Shown: positions 8,079-19,178, counted from the first letter of the stretch. The stretch is 44,235 nt of DNA from an uncultured Eubacteriales bacterium (GCA_900316145.1 ONBQ01000061.1:1-44235); one strand, 5' to 3'. The notes: a model not told the origin generated them from the sequence alone. Made by a program: numbers and translations.

Positions 8079-8101
8079 GGGAATTTTTAACATGATATAA
8101 T
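8073..8101 (+). promoter_or_regulatory. Plus-strand promoter of the K+ channel gene
   Basis: The -35 TTGCAA (8073-8078), 17 bases and -10 TATAAT (8096-8101), with an extended TG before the -10. It faces away from the minus-strand promoter and shares its -35 hexamer. Confidence 0.75.
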
Positions 8102-8128
8102 GTGTCCTAAGATAAAGGAGAATAATCC

Positions 8129-9058
8129 ATGAATATCAAATATCGCATTTTCAAGATCATTCAGATCGGGAACAAGGAGGATCTGCCCAGCAGGGCCTTC
8201 GATATTCTGCTGGCCTTCGTGATCATCCTGAATATCACCGTCATGTTTCTGCAGACTTTCGAAGAGTTTTCCCGTTTTGACACGTTGTTTACGGTCGTGG
8301 AAGCGGTGACGGTCTCCCTGTTCTGCATCGAATACGCCTTGCGCATCTGGACAGCGGAATACCTCTATCCGGCGGAAAGCCGTCCCCGCGCCATCCTGCA
8401 TTTTCTGCGCTCTTTCGATGGCGTGGTCGATCTGCTTACCATCCTGCCCTTCTTCTTCCTGTCCGGCTTCGTCGTATTCCGCATGCTGCGGGTGGTGCGC
8501 ATCTTCCACCTGTTCCGCATCAATTCCCGCTATGATTCCTTCAACGTGATCAAATCCGTCATCTATGAAAAGCGCAACCAGCTGCTTTCCTCCGTTTTTA
8601 TCATCGTGGTGCTGATGCTGGCCTCTTCTCTCTTCCTGTATCACGCGGAGCACAATGCCCAGCCCGATGCCTTTAAGAACGCTTTTTCCGGCATCTGGTG
8701 GAGCATGAGCACGCTCTCTACCGTCGGCTATGGAGACCTGTATCCCATCACTCCTATAGGTCAGTTCATGGCGATCGTCATCACCTTTCTGGGCATTGGC
8801 GTGGTCGCCATTCCCACCGGTATCATTTCCGCCGGATTTGTCGAACAGTATAACAAGATGAAGGATACCGGCATCGAGTCCGACATCTCCACGATCCTCA
8901 TCGAGATCGACAGCGCCTGGCTGGGCAAAACGGTGCAGGAAGTGGAAGAAACCTTCCATGTGGATATCGTCATGGTAAGACAGGGTGATCAGGTCATGCA
9001 CCCCAGACCCGATTATGTTCTGCATTTAAGCGATGCCGTGGCGATCTATAAAAAGTGA
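8129..9058 (+). CDS. Voltage-gated-type K+ channel with C-terminal RCK_C-like domain
   Basis: A 309-aa ion-transport-family protein with six membrane helices. S4 carries regularly spaced Arg (RMLRVVRIFHLFR, about 118-130). The pore loop has the K+ selectivity filter TVGYGD at about 198-203, followed by S6 with a glycine hinge. The last 55 residues (AWLGKTVQEVEE ... LHLSDAVAIYKK) look like a TrkA_C/RCK_C ligand domain, without the NAD-binding TrkA_N part. It would move K+ across the membrane, gated by voltage and perhaps a ligand. AAAGGAG lies before the ATG. Confidence 0.87.
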   Translation: MNIKYRIFKIIQIGNKEDLPSRAFDILLAFVIILNITVMFLQTFEEFSRFDTLFTVVEAVTVSLFCIEYALRIWTAEYLYPAESRPRAILHFLRSFDGVVDLLTILPFFFLSGFVVFRMLRVVRIFHLFRINSRYDSFNVIKSVIYEKRNQLLSSVFIIVVLMLASSLFLYHAEHNAQPDAFKNAFSGIWWSMSTLSTVGYGDLYPITPIGQFMAIVITFLGIGVVAIPTGIISAGFVEQYNKMKDTGIESDISTILIEIDSAWLGKTVQEVEETFHVDIVMVRQGDQVMHPRPDYVLHLSDAVAIYKK

Positions 9059-9068
9059 TAACACAAAA

Positions 9069-9105
9069 ATCCCCATACACCAAAAGTGCATGGGGATCAT
9101 TTTTT
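9069..9105. terminator. Terminator between the convergent channel and permease genes
   Basis: ATCCCCAT pairs with ATGGGGAT (9069-9076 and 9090-9097), with inner CAC/GTG pairs, followed by ATCATTTTTTG on the plus strand. An A-run on the other side may let it also serve the permease gene. Confidence 0.82.
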
Positions 9106-9117
9106 GCTCAAAATTTC

Positions 9118-10542
9118 TTAAGCGACGGTAAAGAACTTGATCAGGAACAGGATCGAGATCACGTAGGTCAGGACGGAAACTTCCTTGCCCTTGCCGGAGA
9201 ACAGCTTGATGATGGTATAGGAGATCAGGCCCAGACCGATCGCATGACCGATGGAACCGGAGATCGGCATACCAATGAGCATCATAGCAACCGGAACGAT
9301 CTCGTCGATGTTATCGAAATCAATGTTCTTAAGACCCATCAGCATCAGGATACCGACATAGATCAGAGCGGAAGAAGTAGCAGCCGCCGGGATCAAAGCC
9401 GCGATCGGAGCGATGAAGATGCAGGCCAGGAACAGGACACCGGTGGTCAGAGCTGTAAGACCTGTACGGCCGCCTGCCTCAACACCAGAAGCGGATTCAA
9501 CGAAGGTGGTAACGGTGGAAGTACCGGTAACAGCACCAGCCAGAGTACCGACCGCATCCGCGATCAGAGCTTCCTTCATGTTCGGCATGTTGCCGTCTTT
9601 GTCGACCATACCGGCACGGGAAGCCGTACCGACCAGGGTACCGATGGTATCGAACATATCGATCATGCAGAACGTGATGATCAGGGTGATAGCGGTAAAG
9701 ATACCGATATCAAAGAATCCCTTGAAGTTGAACTTGAAGAACGTGGTTTTGAACATATCGCTGAAAGGCGGAACAAAGCTGGCGGTAGCCAGGGAAGCAA
9801 ACGGGTTCTCTTTCAGGAAGATCGCCTGTCCGGCCCAGTAAATAACGGAAGCGCACAGCATGCCCAGCAGAACAGCGCCTTTGACACCCTTCTTAGCCAG
9901 AAGAATGATGACGAACAGACCGATAAACATAGTGACGACGGTAAGAACCATCTGCGCATAACCGCTGCCCATGTTCGTGCTGGCAGCACCGGCTGTCAGG
10001 GAACCGAAGAAGTCACGCATCGCATAGAAAGGACCACCCGTCTCAGAATAGATACCCGCGTTGGAGCCGACACCGATATTCATCAGCATCAGACCGATAG
10101 CCGGCGCGATACCCAGACGGACACCCTTCGGAATGGCTTCTACGATCTTTTCGCGAACATTCAGGATGGAAAGGATCAGGAAGATGATACCTTCGGCCAG
10201 GATGATGACCAGACCAGCCTGGAAGCTCTGTACATAGCTTAAGCCTGTCATGGCGGCAATGTTGCCGACGACCAGAGCGAAGAAACTGTTCAGTCCCATG
10301 CCCGGAGCCAGTGCGAAAGGCTTGTTCGCGCAGAACGCCATTAACAGCATACCGATGAAAGAGGCAATACAGGTAGCCATGAATACGCCATTCCACAGGT
10401 CCTGGCCTTCTGCGCCAAAACCAGTGAGCAGGTTAGGATTCAGAGCGATGATGTACGCCATCGTCATGAAAGTTGTCAGACCGGCCAACAGCTCGATCCG
10501 CACGGTCGTTCCGTTTTCACGGAGCTTAAAGAGTTTTTCCAT
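9118..10542 (-). CDS. NCS2 family purine permease (AzgA/PbuG type)
   Basis: A 474-aa membrane protein with about 13 helices. AzgA-subfamily marks are 'ALNPNLL', 'APGMGLNSFFA' near residues 75-90, and 'TSTVTTFVESASGVEAGGRTGL' in the second half. This family imports hypoxanthine, guanine or adenine by proton symport. The ATG at 10542 has an upstream AAGGAGG. The leader is short (about 65 nt from the proposed start point) and contains a 7-bp hairpin, but nothing like the purine riboswitch core. It is monocistronic, ending at the 9069-9105 terminator. Confidence 0.9.
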   Translation of the reverse strand: MEKLFKLRENGTTVRIELLAGLTTFMTMAYIIALNPNLLTGFGAEGQDLWNGVFMATCIASFIGMLLMAFCANKPFALAPGMGLNSFFALVVGNIAAMTGLSYVQSFQAGLVIILAEGIIFLILSILNVREKIVEAIPKGVRLGIAPAIGLMLMNIGVGSNAGIYSETGGPFYAMRDFFGSLTAGAASTNMGSGYAQMVLTVVTMFIGLFVIILLAKKGVKGAVLLGMLCASVIYWAGQAIFLKENPFASLATASFVPPFSDMFKTTFFKFNFKGFFDIGIFTAITLIITFCMIDMFDTIGTLVGTASRAGMVDKDGNMPNMKEALIADAVGTLAGAVTGTSTVTTFVESASGVEAGGRTGLTALTTGVLFLACIFIAPIAALIPAAATSSALIYVGILMLMGLKNIDFDNIDEIVPVAMMLIGMPISGSIGHAIGLGLISYTIIKLFSGKGKEVSVLTYVISILFLIKFFTVA

Positions 10543-10574
10543 AAGCTTTGATTCCTCCTTATTTTTCTTTTTTT

Positions 10575-10594
10575 GCCATATGATCAGATATGGC
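10575..10594 (-). other. Leader hairpin of the purine permease mRNA
   Basis: Perfect 7-bp stem GCCATAT/ATATGGC with a 6-base loop, 33 bases before the start codon, followed on the minus strand by an A-rich run and AAGGAGG. It is not a terminator because no U-run follows. Role unknown; it may stabilise the mRNA. Confidence 0.5.
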
Positions 10595-10614
10595 TTAATG
10601 AAAAATACTTTTAT

Positions 10615-10643
10615 ATTCTATAGCAATATATCGAGAAATGCAA
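10615..10643 (-). promoter_or_regulatory. Promoter of the purine permease gene
   Basis: The -35 TTGCAT (10643-10638), 17 bases and -10 TAGAAT (10620-10615) on the minus strand. The start point would be near 10608. Confidence 0.6.
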
Positions 10644-10649
10644 GCTTGA

Positions 10650-11016
10650 AATGAAGGAAAGTTCAAAGTTTTTTAACATTTTAGAATCATAGGCTTGTCT
10701 GCAACGCAGACAAGCTTTCTGTTGGCCGTCGAATGTCTGCCCGCATTCACACGCGCTTTTTCTTTGCATCCTATCGACAAGTGACCCGCGTTCAAGGATC
10801 AACCATTTTCATTTACCGGAGAGTACTTGCCCGCCTATCGTGGGCAAGTATAAAAGCTTTACGAGAACAAAAAAGAGAGGCTGCGCTTCTCTTTTTTGTT
10901 CTTCGTAAGCTTTTACGCTTCTCTTAAACGAGAAGCGCTCTCCGGCTTGTTGCATTGCCTCTCTTTGCTTGCTTCTGCTCTTTTCTTAAGCTGTCAGGCG
11001 CTCTCCAGCTTATCAC
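10650..11016. repeat. Non-coding region with a cluster of inverted repeats
   Basis: No convincing gene. Several hairpins follow one another: GCTTGTCTGC/GCAGACAAGC (about 10693-10715), TACTTGCCC/GGGCAAGTA (10824-10850), and a 63-nt near-perfect palindrome at 10852-10914 whose arms share AAAAGCTT and AGAACAAAAAAGAGA. CGCTTCTC/GAGAAGCG lies around 10916-10938. Two short direct copies of GCGCTCTCC also occur (10936 and 10999). Only the terminator at 11017-11049 has an obvious job. Confidence 0.6.
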
Positions 11017-11049
11017 TAAAAAAAGACGGATGATTTCTCATCCGTCTTT
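11017..11049 (-). terminator. Terminator of the sugar ABC importer operon
   Basis: AAAGACGGATGA pairs with TCATCCGTCTTT around a TTTC loop. On the minus strand it is followed by a seven-base T-run, about 40 bases after the stop of the binding-protein gene. Confidence 0.88.
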
Positions 11050-11090
11050 CGAGGTTTATACTCAGGTTATACGAAGTCTGGTTTCAGATA

Positions 11091-12842
11091 TTAGAAATCA
11101 CAATCGTATCTATGCTGGTTGTACTCGATGTAGTCGGCCAGACCCAGAGTGTCAAGCTGTGCTACATAAGCATCCCACTCAGCATCTTCGAAACCGCTAA
11201 CAACAGCGCCGCCATGGAACTGGTTGATAGCAGATTCGATATCAGAGTTGTACAGGGAGTATTCCTGAGCAGCTTCTGCCGGGATGTAGGAAGCCGGAGC
11301 CATGCACTGAGTCTGCTCCAGAGCCTTGTCCTTAACCTGGTATACCATCTGCTGACGCAGAGAGGAACCCGGAGAGATCTCTTCGTCATAAACCGGCATA
11401 TCCTTCTTCAGGACCAGCGGGCAGCCGTTAACGAAGCCGTAGGAGTACTTCATGTTCTCATAGTTCATATCTTCGGTAGCTTCCGGAATGATCCAGTAAC
11501 GGGAACCATCCTCGTACTTGCCCCAAAGCTTACCTTCCTCACCATAGGACATAGCGATGGAAAGGTCCGGATCAGACTGCAGATAATCCCAGTATGCGCA
11601 AGCGGCTTCCGGAACCTTGCAGTTGGTGGTGATGACCCAACCCGGATGACGAGCGGTCAGCAGATCCTTAACACCATTCTGGATGCCTTCGTGACCGGGG
11701 TAACCGATACGATCGATGGTTTCCCAGTTAGCAGCCTGCTCGGTACCCATGTACTCAAGAGCAGTCCAGCTGTAGTAGGTACCGACCTTGTCGTTCTTGA
11801 CCTTGTTGCCAAGTTCATCCCAACCATCAGTGAAGCCTTCCTTATCGATCAGGCCATCTTCATACCACTGATGAACGACCTGCAGATACTCCTTGTATCT
11901 GTCGGTGTTACGAGAGCAGGATACAACGCCATCGGTAGAGATTTCAAAATAGTCAGAGTCGAATGTTCCGATGTCGAAACGACCGGACTCATTCGCAAAC
12001 AGATGTGCGCACCACATACCGTCGGCCCAGCCGTACGGGATTTCATCATTGGCATCACCGTTACCATTCGCATCCTGGTCGCGGAAAGCTTCCAGAGCGG
12101 CATAGTAGCTGTCCCAATCGGTCGGCAGCTCATCGATGCCAACGTTCTTGAGCCAAGTGCTGTTCATGATCTGGATACCGTTCATGGAGTTATCTTCCAG
12201 AGACTCGTAGAAACGAAGACCGGAATATACATGACCGGACGGAGTAACAGCTTCCTTCTCCCAGATGTCGATCTGTTCCATGATACGGAAGATGTTAGCA
12301 GCATAGGTGTCTCTCCAACCTTCGATCGGTACGAAGTCCTCTTCGTACTGCAGAATGTAAGAGTTGGACATCAGCTCGAAGAATACATCCGGCAGGTCGC
12401 CGCCAGCCAGCATGATCGGGATCTGCTCGCCGGAAGTACCGGAAGCAAGATTATTCCACTCAAGAGCGATACCGGTGGTCTCGGTAGCATTCTTGACAGC
12501 CCACTTGTTGTTCTCATCCTCTTCCAGAGTCTGAGCAGCACGCTCGTGGCAAACAGAGATGGTTACAGGCTCGTCTACAGACGGATAACCGCCATAGTAA
12601 ACGCCGTTGTCACCAAGGGTACGACCCTCAGTAGCGGGAGCTTCTTCCTCGCCGCCTTCTTCAGCGGGAGCTTCTTCCTCGCCGCCCTCTTCAGCAGGAG
12701 CTTCTTCCTCAGAAGCTTCTTCCTTAGAGGTCTCGCCCTGGCTCGCTTCTTCCTTACTGGTCTCTTCAGCCTTCTTGGAGCAGCCTGCGAACAGAGCTAC
12801 TACCATCAGGGAAGCCAGAAGGAGTGCTAAAAGCTTTTTCAT
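11091..12842 (-). CDS. Sugar ABC importer substrate-binding lipoprotein
   Basis: A 583-aa extracellular solute-binding protein. The signal peptide MKKLLALLLASLMVVALFAGC has a lipobox with Cys21. Next comes an acidic low-complexity linker (residues about 22-75) made of EEEAPAEEGG repeats, then a large periplasmic-binding fold. The size and sequence fit LplA/YtcQ-type proteins, which pair with LplB/LplC-type permeases for complex oligosaccharides. AGGAGG precedes the ATG. It is the last gene of the operon, after a 106-base gap that contains a hairpin. The ligand is unknown. Confidence 0.88.
   Translation of the reverse strand: MKKLLALLLASLMVVALFAGCSKKAEETSKEEASQGETSKEEASEEEAPAEEGGEEEAPAEEGGEEEAPATEGRTLGDNGVYYGGYPSVDEPVTISVCHERAAQTLEEDENNKWAVKNATETTGIALEWNNLASGTSGEQIPIMLAGGDLPDVFFELMSNSYILQYEEDFVPIEGWRDTYAANIFRIMEQIDIWEKEAVTPSGHVYSGLRFYESLEDNSMNGIQIMNSTWLKNVGIDELPTDWDSYYAALEAFRDQDANGNGDANDEIPYGWADGMWCAHLFANESGRFDIGTFDSDYFEISTDGVVSCSRNTDRYKEYLQVVHQWYEDGLIDKEGFTDGWDELGNKVKNDKVGTYYSWTALEYMGTEQAANWETIDRIGYPGHEGIQNGVKDLLTARHPGWVITTNCKVPEAACAYWDYLQSDPDLSIAMSYGEEGKLWGKYEDGSRYWIIPEATEDMNYENMKYSYGFVNGCPLVLKKDMPVYDEEISPGSSLRQQMVYQVKDKALEQTQCMAPASYIPAEAAQEYSLYNSDIESAINQFHGGAVVSGFEDAEWDAYVAQLDTLGLADYIEYNQHRYDCDF
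12634..12710 (-). repeat. Tandem 30-base repeats in the lipoprotein linker
   Basis: Two full 30-base units (12634-12663 and 12664-12693) differ at one position, and a 17-base partial unit follows (12694-12710). They encode EEAPAEEGGE repeats, a flexible acidic tether between the lipid anchor and the sugar-binding domain. Length could vary by slippage. Confidence 0.85.
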
Positions 12843-12880
12843 TTGTTCTCCTCCTTGTAGGAAAATGTTAATATTGCCAT

Positions 12881-12910
12881 GCAGAGATCTTCCCTGAAGA
12901 AGACCTCTGC
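12881..12910 (-). other. Intercistronic hairpin between permease and binding-protein genes
   Basis: GCAGAGATCTTC pairs with GAAGACCTCTGC around a 6-base loop with a single non-Watson-Crick position. No U-run follows on the minus strand. Hairpins here in sugar ABC operons often protect the binding-protein message, whose product is needed in excess; that role is inferred. Confidence 0.6.
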
Positions 12911-12948
12911 AGAAGCTACAGTGATAATACCACAGGTTTTTTAAAAAA

Positions 12949-13854
12949 TCAACCCTTGATAGAACCGATCATGACGCCCTGTACGAAGTACTTCTGGATG
13001 AAGGGGTACATTGCGATGATCGGAATGGTAGCTACGATGATGACGGCGTACTTCAGCGTTTCACGCATCTTGTTCAACGCAGCCAGAGAGGCCGGATCCA
13101 TGTTCTGATCACCAGACGCATTGGAGGAGATCAGCAGGATCTGACGCAGGATGATCTGCAACGGAGCCTTGCTCTCATCCTTCAAGAAGATCATGGCCCA
13201 GAAGTAGGAGTTCCAGTAGGAAACAGCCAGATACAGGGCAACAACAGCGATGATAGCCTTGGACAGCGGGACCGCGATCTTGAAGAGGAATGTGGAGTTG
13301 TTGCATCCATCGATATCCGCCGCCTCTTTCAGATCCGGAGGCAGGGACTGTACAAAGTAGGAACGGATAAGGATGATGTTGTAAACGGTAATGGTACCCT
13401 GCAGGACCATCATAAGGCGGGTGTTCAGCAACCCTAAGCTCTTGATGATGATGTAGTAAGGAATGGTACCACCGCCGAAGTACATCGTGAAGACGAACAA
13501 CTTCATGATGACGCTGTGCAACGGCAGGTCCTTACGGGACAGGGAGTAACCGGCCAGGACGGAGCAGAAAACACCGAGGCAAGTACCAAGTACGGTATAG
13601 ATGATGGTGTTCTTGTAACCGATCCAGATCTTACCGGTACGGAAGCATTCCTTATAACCCAGGAAGTTCCATCCCTTCGGGAAGAAAAGAATAGAACCGT
13701 TCTGCGCGTACTTACCATCCGACATAGAGGCGCAAAGGATGTACCACAGCGGATAGAACATGATGATAACGATGAGGATCATAAGGGTATGGTTGATGAT
13801 GTTGAACACGCGGTCACTGGGTGACGGCTTAATGTGAGATTTCGTAACAGCCAT
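12949..13854 (-). CDS. Sugar ABC importer permease (LplC/YtcP-like)
   Basis: A 301-aa protein with six membrane helices and the MalG-type coupling motif EAADIDGCNNSTFLFKIAVP (about residues 187-206), which contacts the ATPase. The N terminus 'SPSDRVFNIINH' and C-terminal 'YPFIQKYFVQGVMIGSIKG' match the LplC/YtcP subfamily of carbohydrate permeases. AAGGAGG precedes the ATG. It follows the partner permease by 12 bases. No ATPase gene is nearby, so a shared MsmX-type ATPase encoded elsewhere is likely. Confidence 0.9.
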   Translation of the reverse strand: MAVTKSHIKPSPSDRVFNIINHTLMILIVIIMFYPLWYILCASMSDGKYAQNGSILFFPKGWNFLGYKECFRTGKIWIGYKNTIIYTVLGTCLGVFCSVLAGYSLSRKDLPLHSVIMKLFVFTMYFGGGTIPYYIIIKSLGLLNTRLMMVLQGTITVYNIILIRSYFVQSLPPDLKEAADIDGCNNSTFLFKIAVPLSKAIIAVVALYLAVSYWNSYFWAMIFLKDESKAPLQIILRQILLISSNASGDQNMDPASLAALNKMRETLKYAVIIVATIPIIAMYPFIQKYFVQGVMIGSIKG

Positions 13855-13866
13855 TATTACCCCTCC

Positions 13867-14832
13867 TTACCACAGACCGGAACCGGTCAGCTTATTGGCC
13901 AAGGTGTTCGCGATGATCAACAGGATAAAGTTGACCACGTTGTTCAGAAGACCAATAGCGGTTGAATATCCATAGTTCGGAGTCGAACCATCCGTCGGGA
14001 AGGATACTCGATAAACATAAGTTGAAATAACTTCGGAAACGTCACGGTTGAGCTGGTTCTGCATAAGCAAGACCTTTTCGTAACCAACGTTGATGATGGA
14101 GCCCATCTGCATGACCAGCAGGATAACGATGGTAGGCAGGATGGACGGAATGTCGATGTGCCAGATACGCTTCCAAATGGACGCGCCATCGATGATAGCC
14201 GCTTCGTGCAGTTCCATGGAAACGCCAGCCAGAGCCGCGATGTAGATAACGGCGCTGTAACCGGTACCCTGCCATACACCAGACCATACGTACATGTGAC
14301 GGAAATACTTGGAAGTACCCATGAAGTAGATACCTTCGGTAGAACCGGTGATGGACTTGATGATGGTGTTGATGAAACCGGAGTTCGGAGAGAAGAACAG
14401 CGTCATCATGGAGACCAGGATAACTACAGAAATGAAGTACGGGATGTAGGTCAAGGTCTGCGAGAACTTCTTGAAATAGATGTTGTTGATGTAGTTCAGC
14501 ATGATAGCCAGAATGATAGGCATCGGGAAACCGACGATCATCTGATACAAGCTGATGATCAATGTGTTGCGGATCAGCGTCGGGAACAGGGGAGATTTAA
14601 AGAAGGTCTTAAACCATCTTAAGCCGACCCACGGAGATCCAAGGATACCTAGGGAACCCTTGTAGTTTTTGAAAGACAGGATCAAGCCATACATGGGTCC
14701 ATAATGGAACATACCAATATAGACGATAGCCGGGAGCAGGAAGATGTAAAGGATCCAGTTATTCTTGAGATTCTTCTTTGTCTCCTTGCGGGCTTTGGCT
14801 TTGAGCGTCTTTTGCAATTCACTTTTTGCCAT
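13867..14832 (-). CDS. Sugar ABC importer permease (LplB/YteP-like)
   Basis: A 321-aa protein with a basic N terminus (KAKARKETKKNLKNNW), six membrane helices and the MalF-type coupling motif ELHEAAIIDGASIWKRIWHI. 'FHYGPMYGLILSFKNYKG' near the start and 'GSGLW' at the end are typical of LplB/YteP permeases. The ATG at 14832 is chosen over an upstream in-frame codon because GGGAGG lies just before it and the promoter -10 lies at 14916. It is the first gene of the importer operon. Confidence 0.9.
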   Translation of the reverse strand: MAKSELQKTLKAKARKETKKNLKNNWILYIFLLPAIVYIGMFHYGPMYGLILSFKNYKGSLGILGSPWVGLRWFKTFFKSPLFPTLIRNTLIISLYQMIVGFPMPIILAIMLNYINNIYFKKFSQTLTYIPYFISVVILVSMMTLFFSPNSGFINTIIKSITGSTEGIYFMGTSKYFRHMYVWSGVWQGTGYSAVIYIAALAGVSMELHEAAIIDGASIWKRIWHIDIPSILPTIVILLVMQMGSIINVGYEKVLLMQNQLNRDVSEVISTYVYRVSFPTDGSTPNYGYSTAIGLLNNVVNFILLIIANTLANKLTGSGLW

Positions 14833-14896
14833 TGTTTCGCCTCCCAAAAAGATTGTGATACGCTTCCGGGGCCTAATGCAGGACATAGAAACCCCT

Positions 14897-14916
14897 TTGT
14901 ATACTGATGTGTACAA
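14897..14916. promoter_or_regulatory. Candidate operator at the ABC importer promoter
   Basis: TTGTATACTGATGTGTACAA is an imperfect palindrome just downstream of the -10. A second GTATAC lies between -35 and -10 (14931-14936), and outer AAACCCC/GGGGTTT arms flank the region. Position and symmetry suggest a repressor site of the GntR/LacI type. No regulator gene is nearby, so the binder is unknown. Confidence 0.5.
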
Positions 14917-14944
14917 TTATAAAACAATTCGTATACATCGTCAA
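14916..14944 (-). promoter_or_regulatory. Promoter of the sugar ABC importer operon
   Basis: The -35 TTGACG (14944-14939), 17 bases and a perfect -10 TATAAT (14921-14916) on the minus strand. The leader to the first permease start is about 75 nt. Confidence 0.82.
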
Positions 14945-15019
14945 GGGGGTTTTTATCGAAAATCACCAAAGGATTCCAAAAATATTTCAGTTTTGTCACA
15001 TTTTACTCGGATTAATTGA

Positions 15020-15058
15020 CAAAAAAACACTGGCCGATTTAGATAAATCAGCCAGTGT
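15020..15058 (-). terminator. Terminator of the beta-galactosidase gene
   Basis: ACACTGGC/GCCAGTGT with inner GATTTA/TAAATC pairs, followed on the minus strand by a seven-base T-run. It lies just after the lacZ stop and insulates the ABC importer promoter. Confidence 0.88.
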
Positions 15059-15068
15059 ATCCAACCGC

Positions 15069-18150
<3,082 letters not shown>

Positions 18151-18157
18151 TAGAGAC

Positions 18158-19114
18158 TTATCGATATACTTCCGCCTGCCCTTTCAGCATACGCTCCAGG
18201 CGGTCCGCATCCGGATAGCCGTCACAGTCGCCCAGCGTCTGCGTGGCCATAGCACCACAGATGCCGCCCATACGGCCGGCCTCTTCCAGGCTTCGGCCTT
18301 GCAGTATGCCTGCCAGGAAGCCGGCGTTAAATCCATCTCCCGCGCCTACCGTTTCCAGAGGCTTAATGGGATACGGCGGAATGCGCAGCCCTTCCGGGCA
18401 CTCCCGCGACGCAACGACCGCGCCGTTGCCTCCATCCTTGACAGCCACATACTGTGCCTGTCCTTGTTCAAACAGGATCTTCAGCACGTCCTTGATCTCA
18501 TGGATCCCGAACAGATAGTCCGCCTCATCCAGGCCCAGCAAAACGATATCTGCCGCAAATGTGACCTGTCGGAAGAACTCTGTATAATCCTTCCCATGCA
18601 TGAGCTTCTTTCGAATGTTGGGATCAAAACTGACTTTGACGCCATTCTCCTTGGCCATTTCCACGGCTTTCTGAATGGTCTTAAGGCAGCTGTCAGAAAG
18701 GACCGGCGTAATGCCCGTGATGTGAAGCACATCCGCGTTTTGGAACCATTCGGTCTTCAGATCCTCCGGTTCAAGATGGCTGGCCGCGGAGTTTTCACGA
18801 TAATAGAATACGGTCGTTTCGCCGCCATATTCACGTTGTTTGAACATGATACCGGTGCGATGCTCCGGATCCACCACAGCTGCTTTGGTATCCACGCCTT
18901 CCGCGCGGATCATATTCAGTACATAATGGCCGAACTCATCACTGCCTACACGGCTCATCCAGCTGGCCTCGATGCCCAGTTTGGACAGGCCGATCGCTGT
19001 ATTGGATTCCGCCCCGGCCAGACGGGCCTTGAACTGATTTTCATAACGCAGTGCGCCATATCCATCCGGCGTGAAGACGACCATGGATTCTCCTAACGTA
19101 ATGACTCTTGGCAT
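18158..19114 (-). CDS. PfkB family kinase, 2-keto-3-deoxygluconate kinase-like
   Basis: A 318-aa ribokinase-fold enzyme. The start 'ITLGESMVVFTPDGYGALRY' and 'LAGAESNTAIGLSKLG' (residues about 33-48) match KdgK. The second PfkB signature ETVGAGDGFNAGF (about 260-272) contains the catalytic Asp. KdgK phosphorylates 2-keto-3-deoxygluconate in hexuronate breakdown; related enzymes act on fructose or other sugars. GAGAGG precedes the ATG. The gene is 59 bases upstream of lacZ on the same strand. KDG kinase would fit with the GH2 at 4468 if that one is a glucuronidase. Confidence 0.82.
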   Translation of the reverse strand: MPRVITLGESMVVFTPDGYGALRYENQFKARLAGAESNTAIGLSKLGIEASWMSRVGSDEFGHYVLNMIRAEGVDTKAAVVDPEHRTGIMFKQREYGGETTVFYYRENSAASHLEPEDLKTEWFQNADVLHITGITPVLSDSCLKTIQKAVEMAKENGVKVSFDPNIRKKLMHGKDYTEFFRQVTFAADIVLLGLDEADYLFGIHEIKDVLKILFEQGQAQYVAVKDGGNGAVVASRECPEGLRIPPYPIKPLETVGAGDGFNAGFLAGILQGRSLEEAGRMGGICGAMATQTLGDCDGYPDADRLERMLKGQAEVYR

Positions 19115-19140
19115 AACGGTTTCCTCTCTTTCGATTCATC

Positions 19141-19169
19141 ATGATACCACAAAATCCAACAGAAAACAA
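19141..19169 (-). promoter_or_regulatory. Promoter of the PfkB kinase gene
   Basis: The -35 TTGTTT (19169-19164), 17 bases and -10 TATCAT (19146-19141), preceded by TGG to give an extended -10. Confidence 0.5.
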
Positions 19170-19178
19170 TGAAATATC

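Noticed and set aside
10543-10640. Purine riboswitch before the NCS2 permease
   Set aside because: The leader from the proposed start is about 65 nt and lacks the three-way junction core; only a simple 7-bp hairpin is seen.
10611-10802. Possible 63-aa Cys-rich protein on the minus strand
   Set aside because: Its CxCG...CLRC pattern comes from translating a hairpin (GCTTGTCTGC/GCAGACAAGC), there is no ribosome binding site, and it overlaps the permease promoter.
11112-12830. Very long open frames opposite the binding-protein gene, and similarly opposite lacZ (14907-18218) and other genes
   Set aside because: They mirror the codon pattern of strong genes on the other strand, have repetitive or His/Asp/Val-rich translations without domains, and lack ribosome binding sites.
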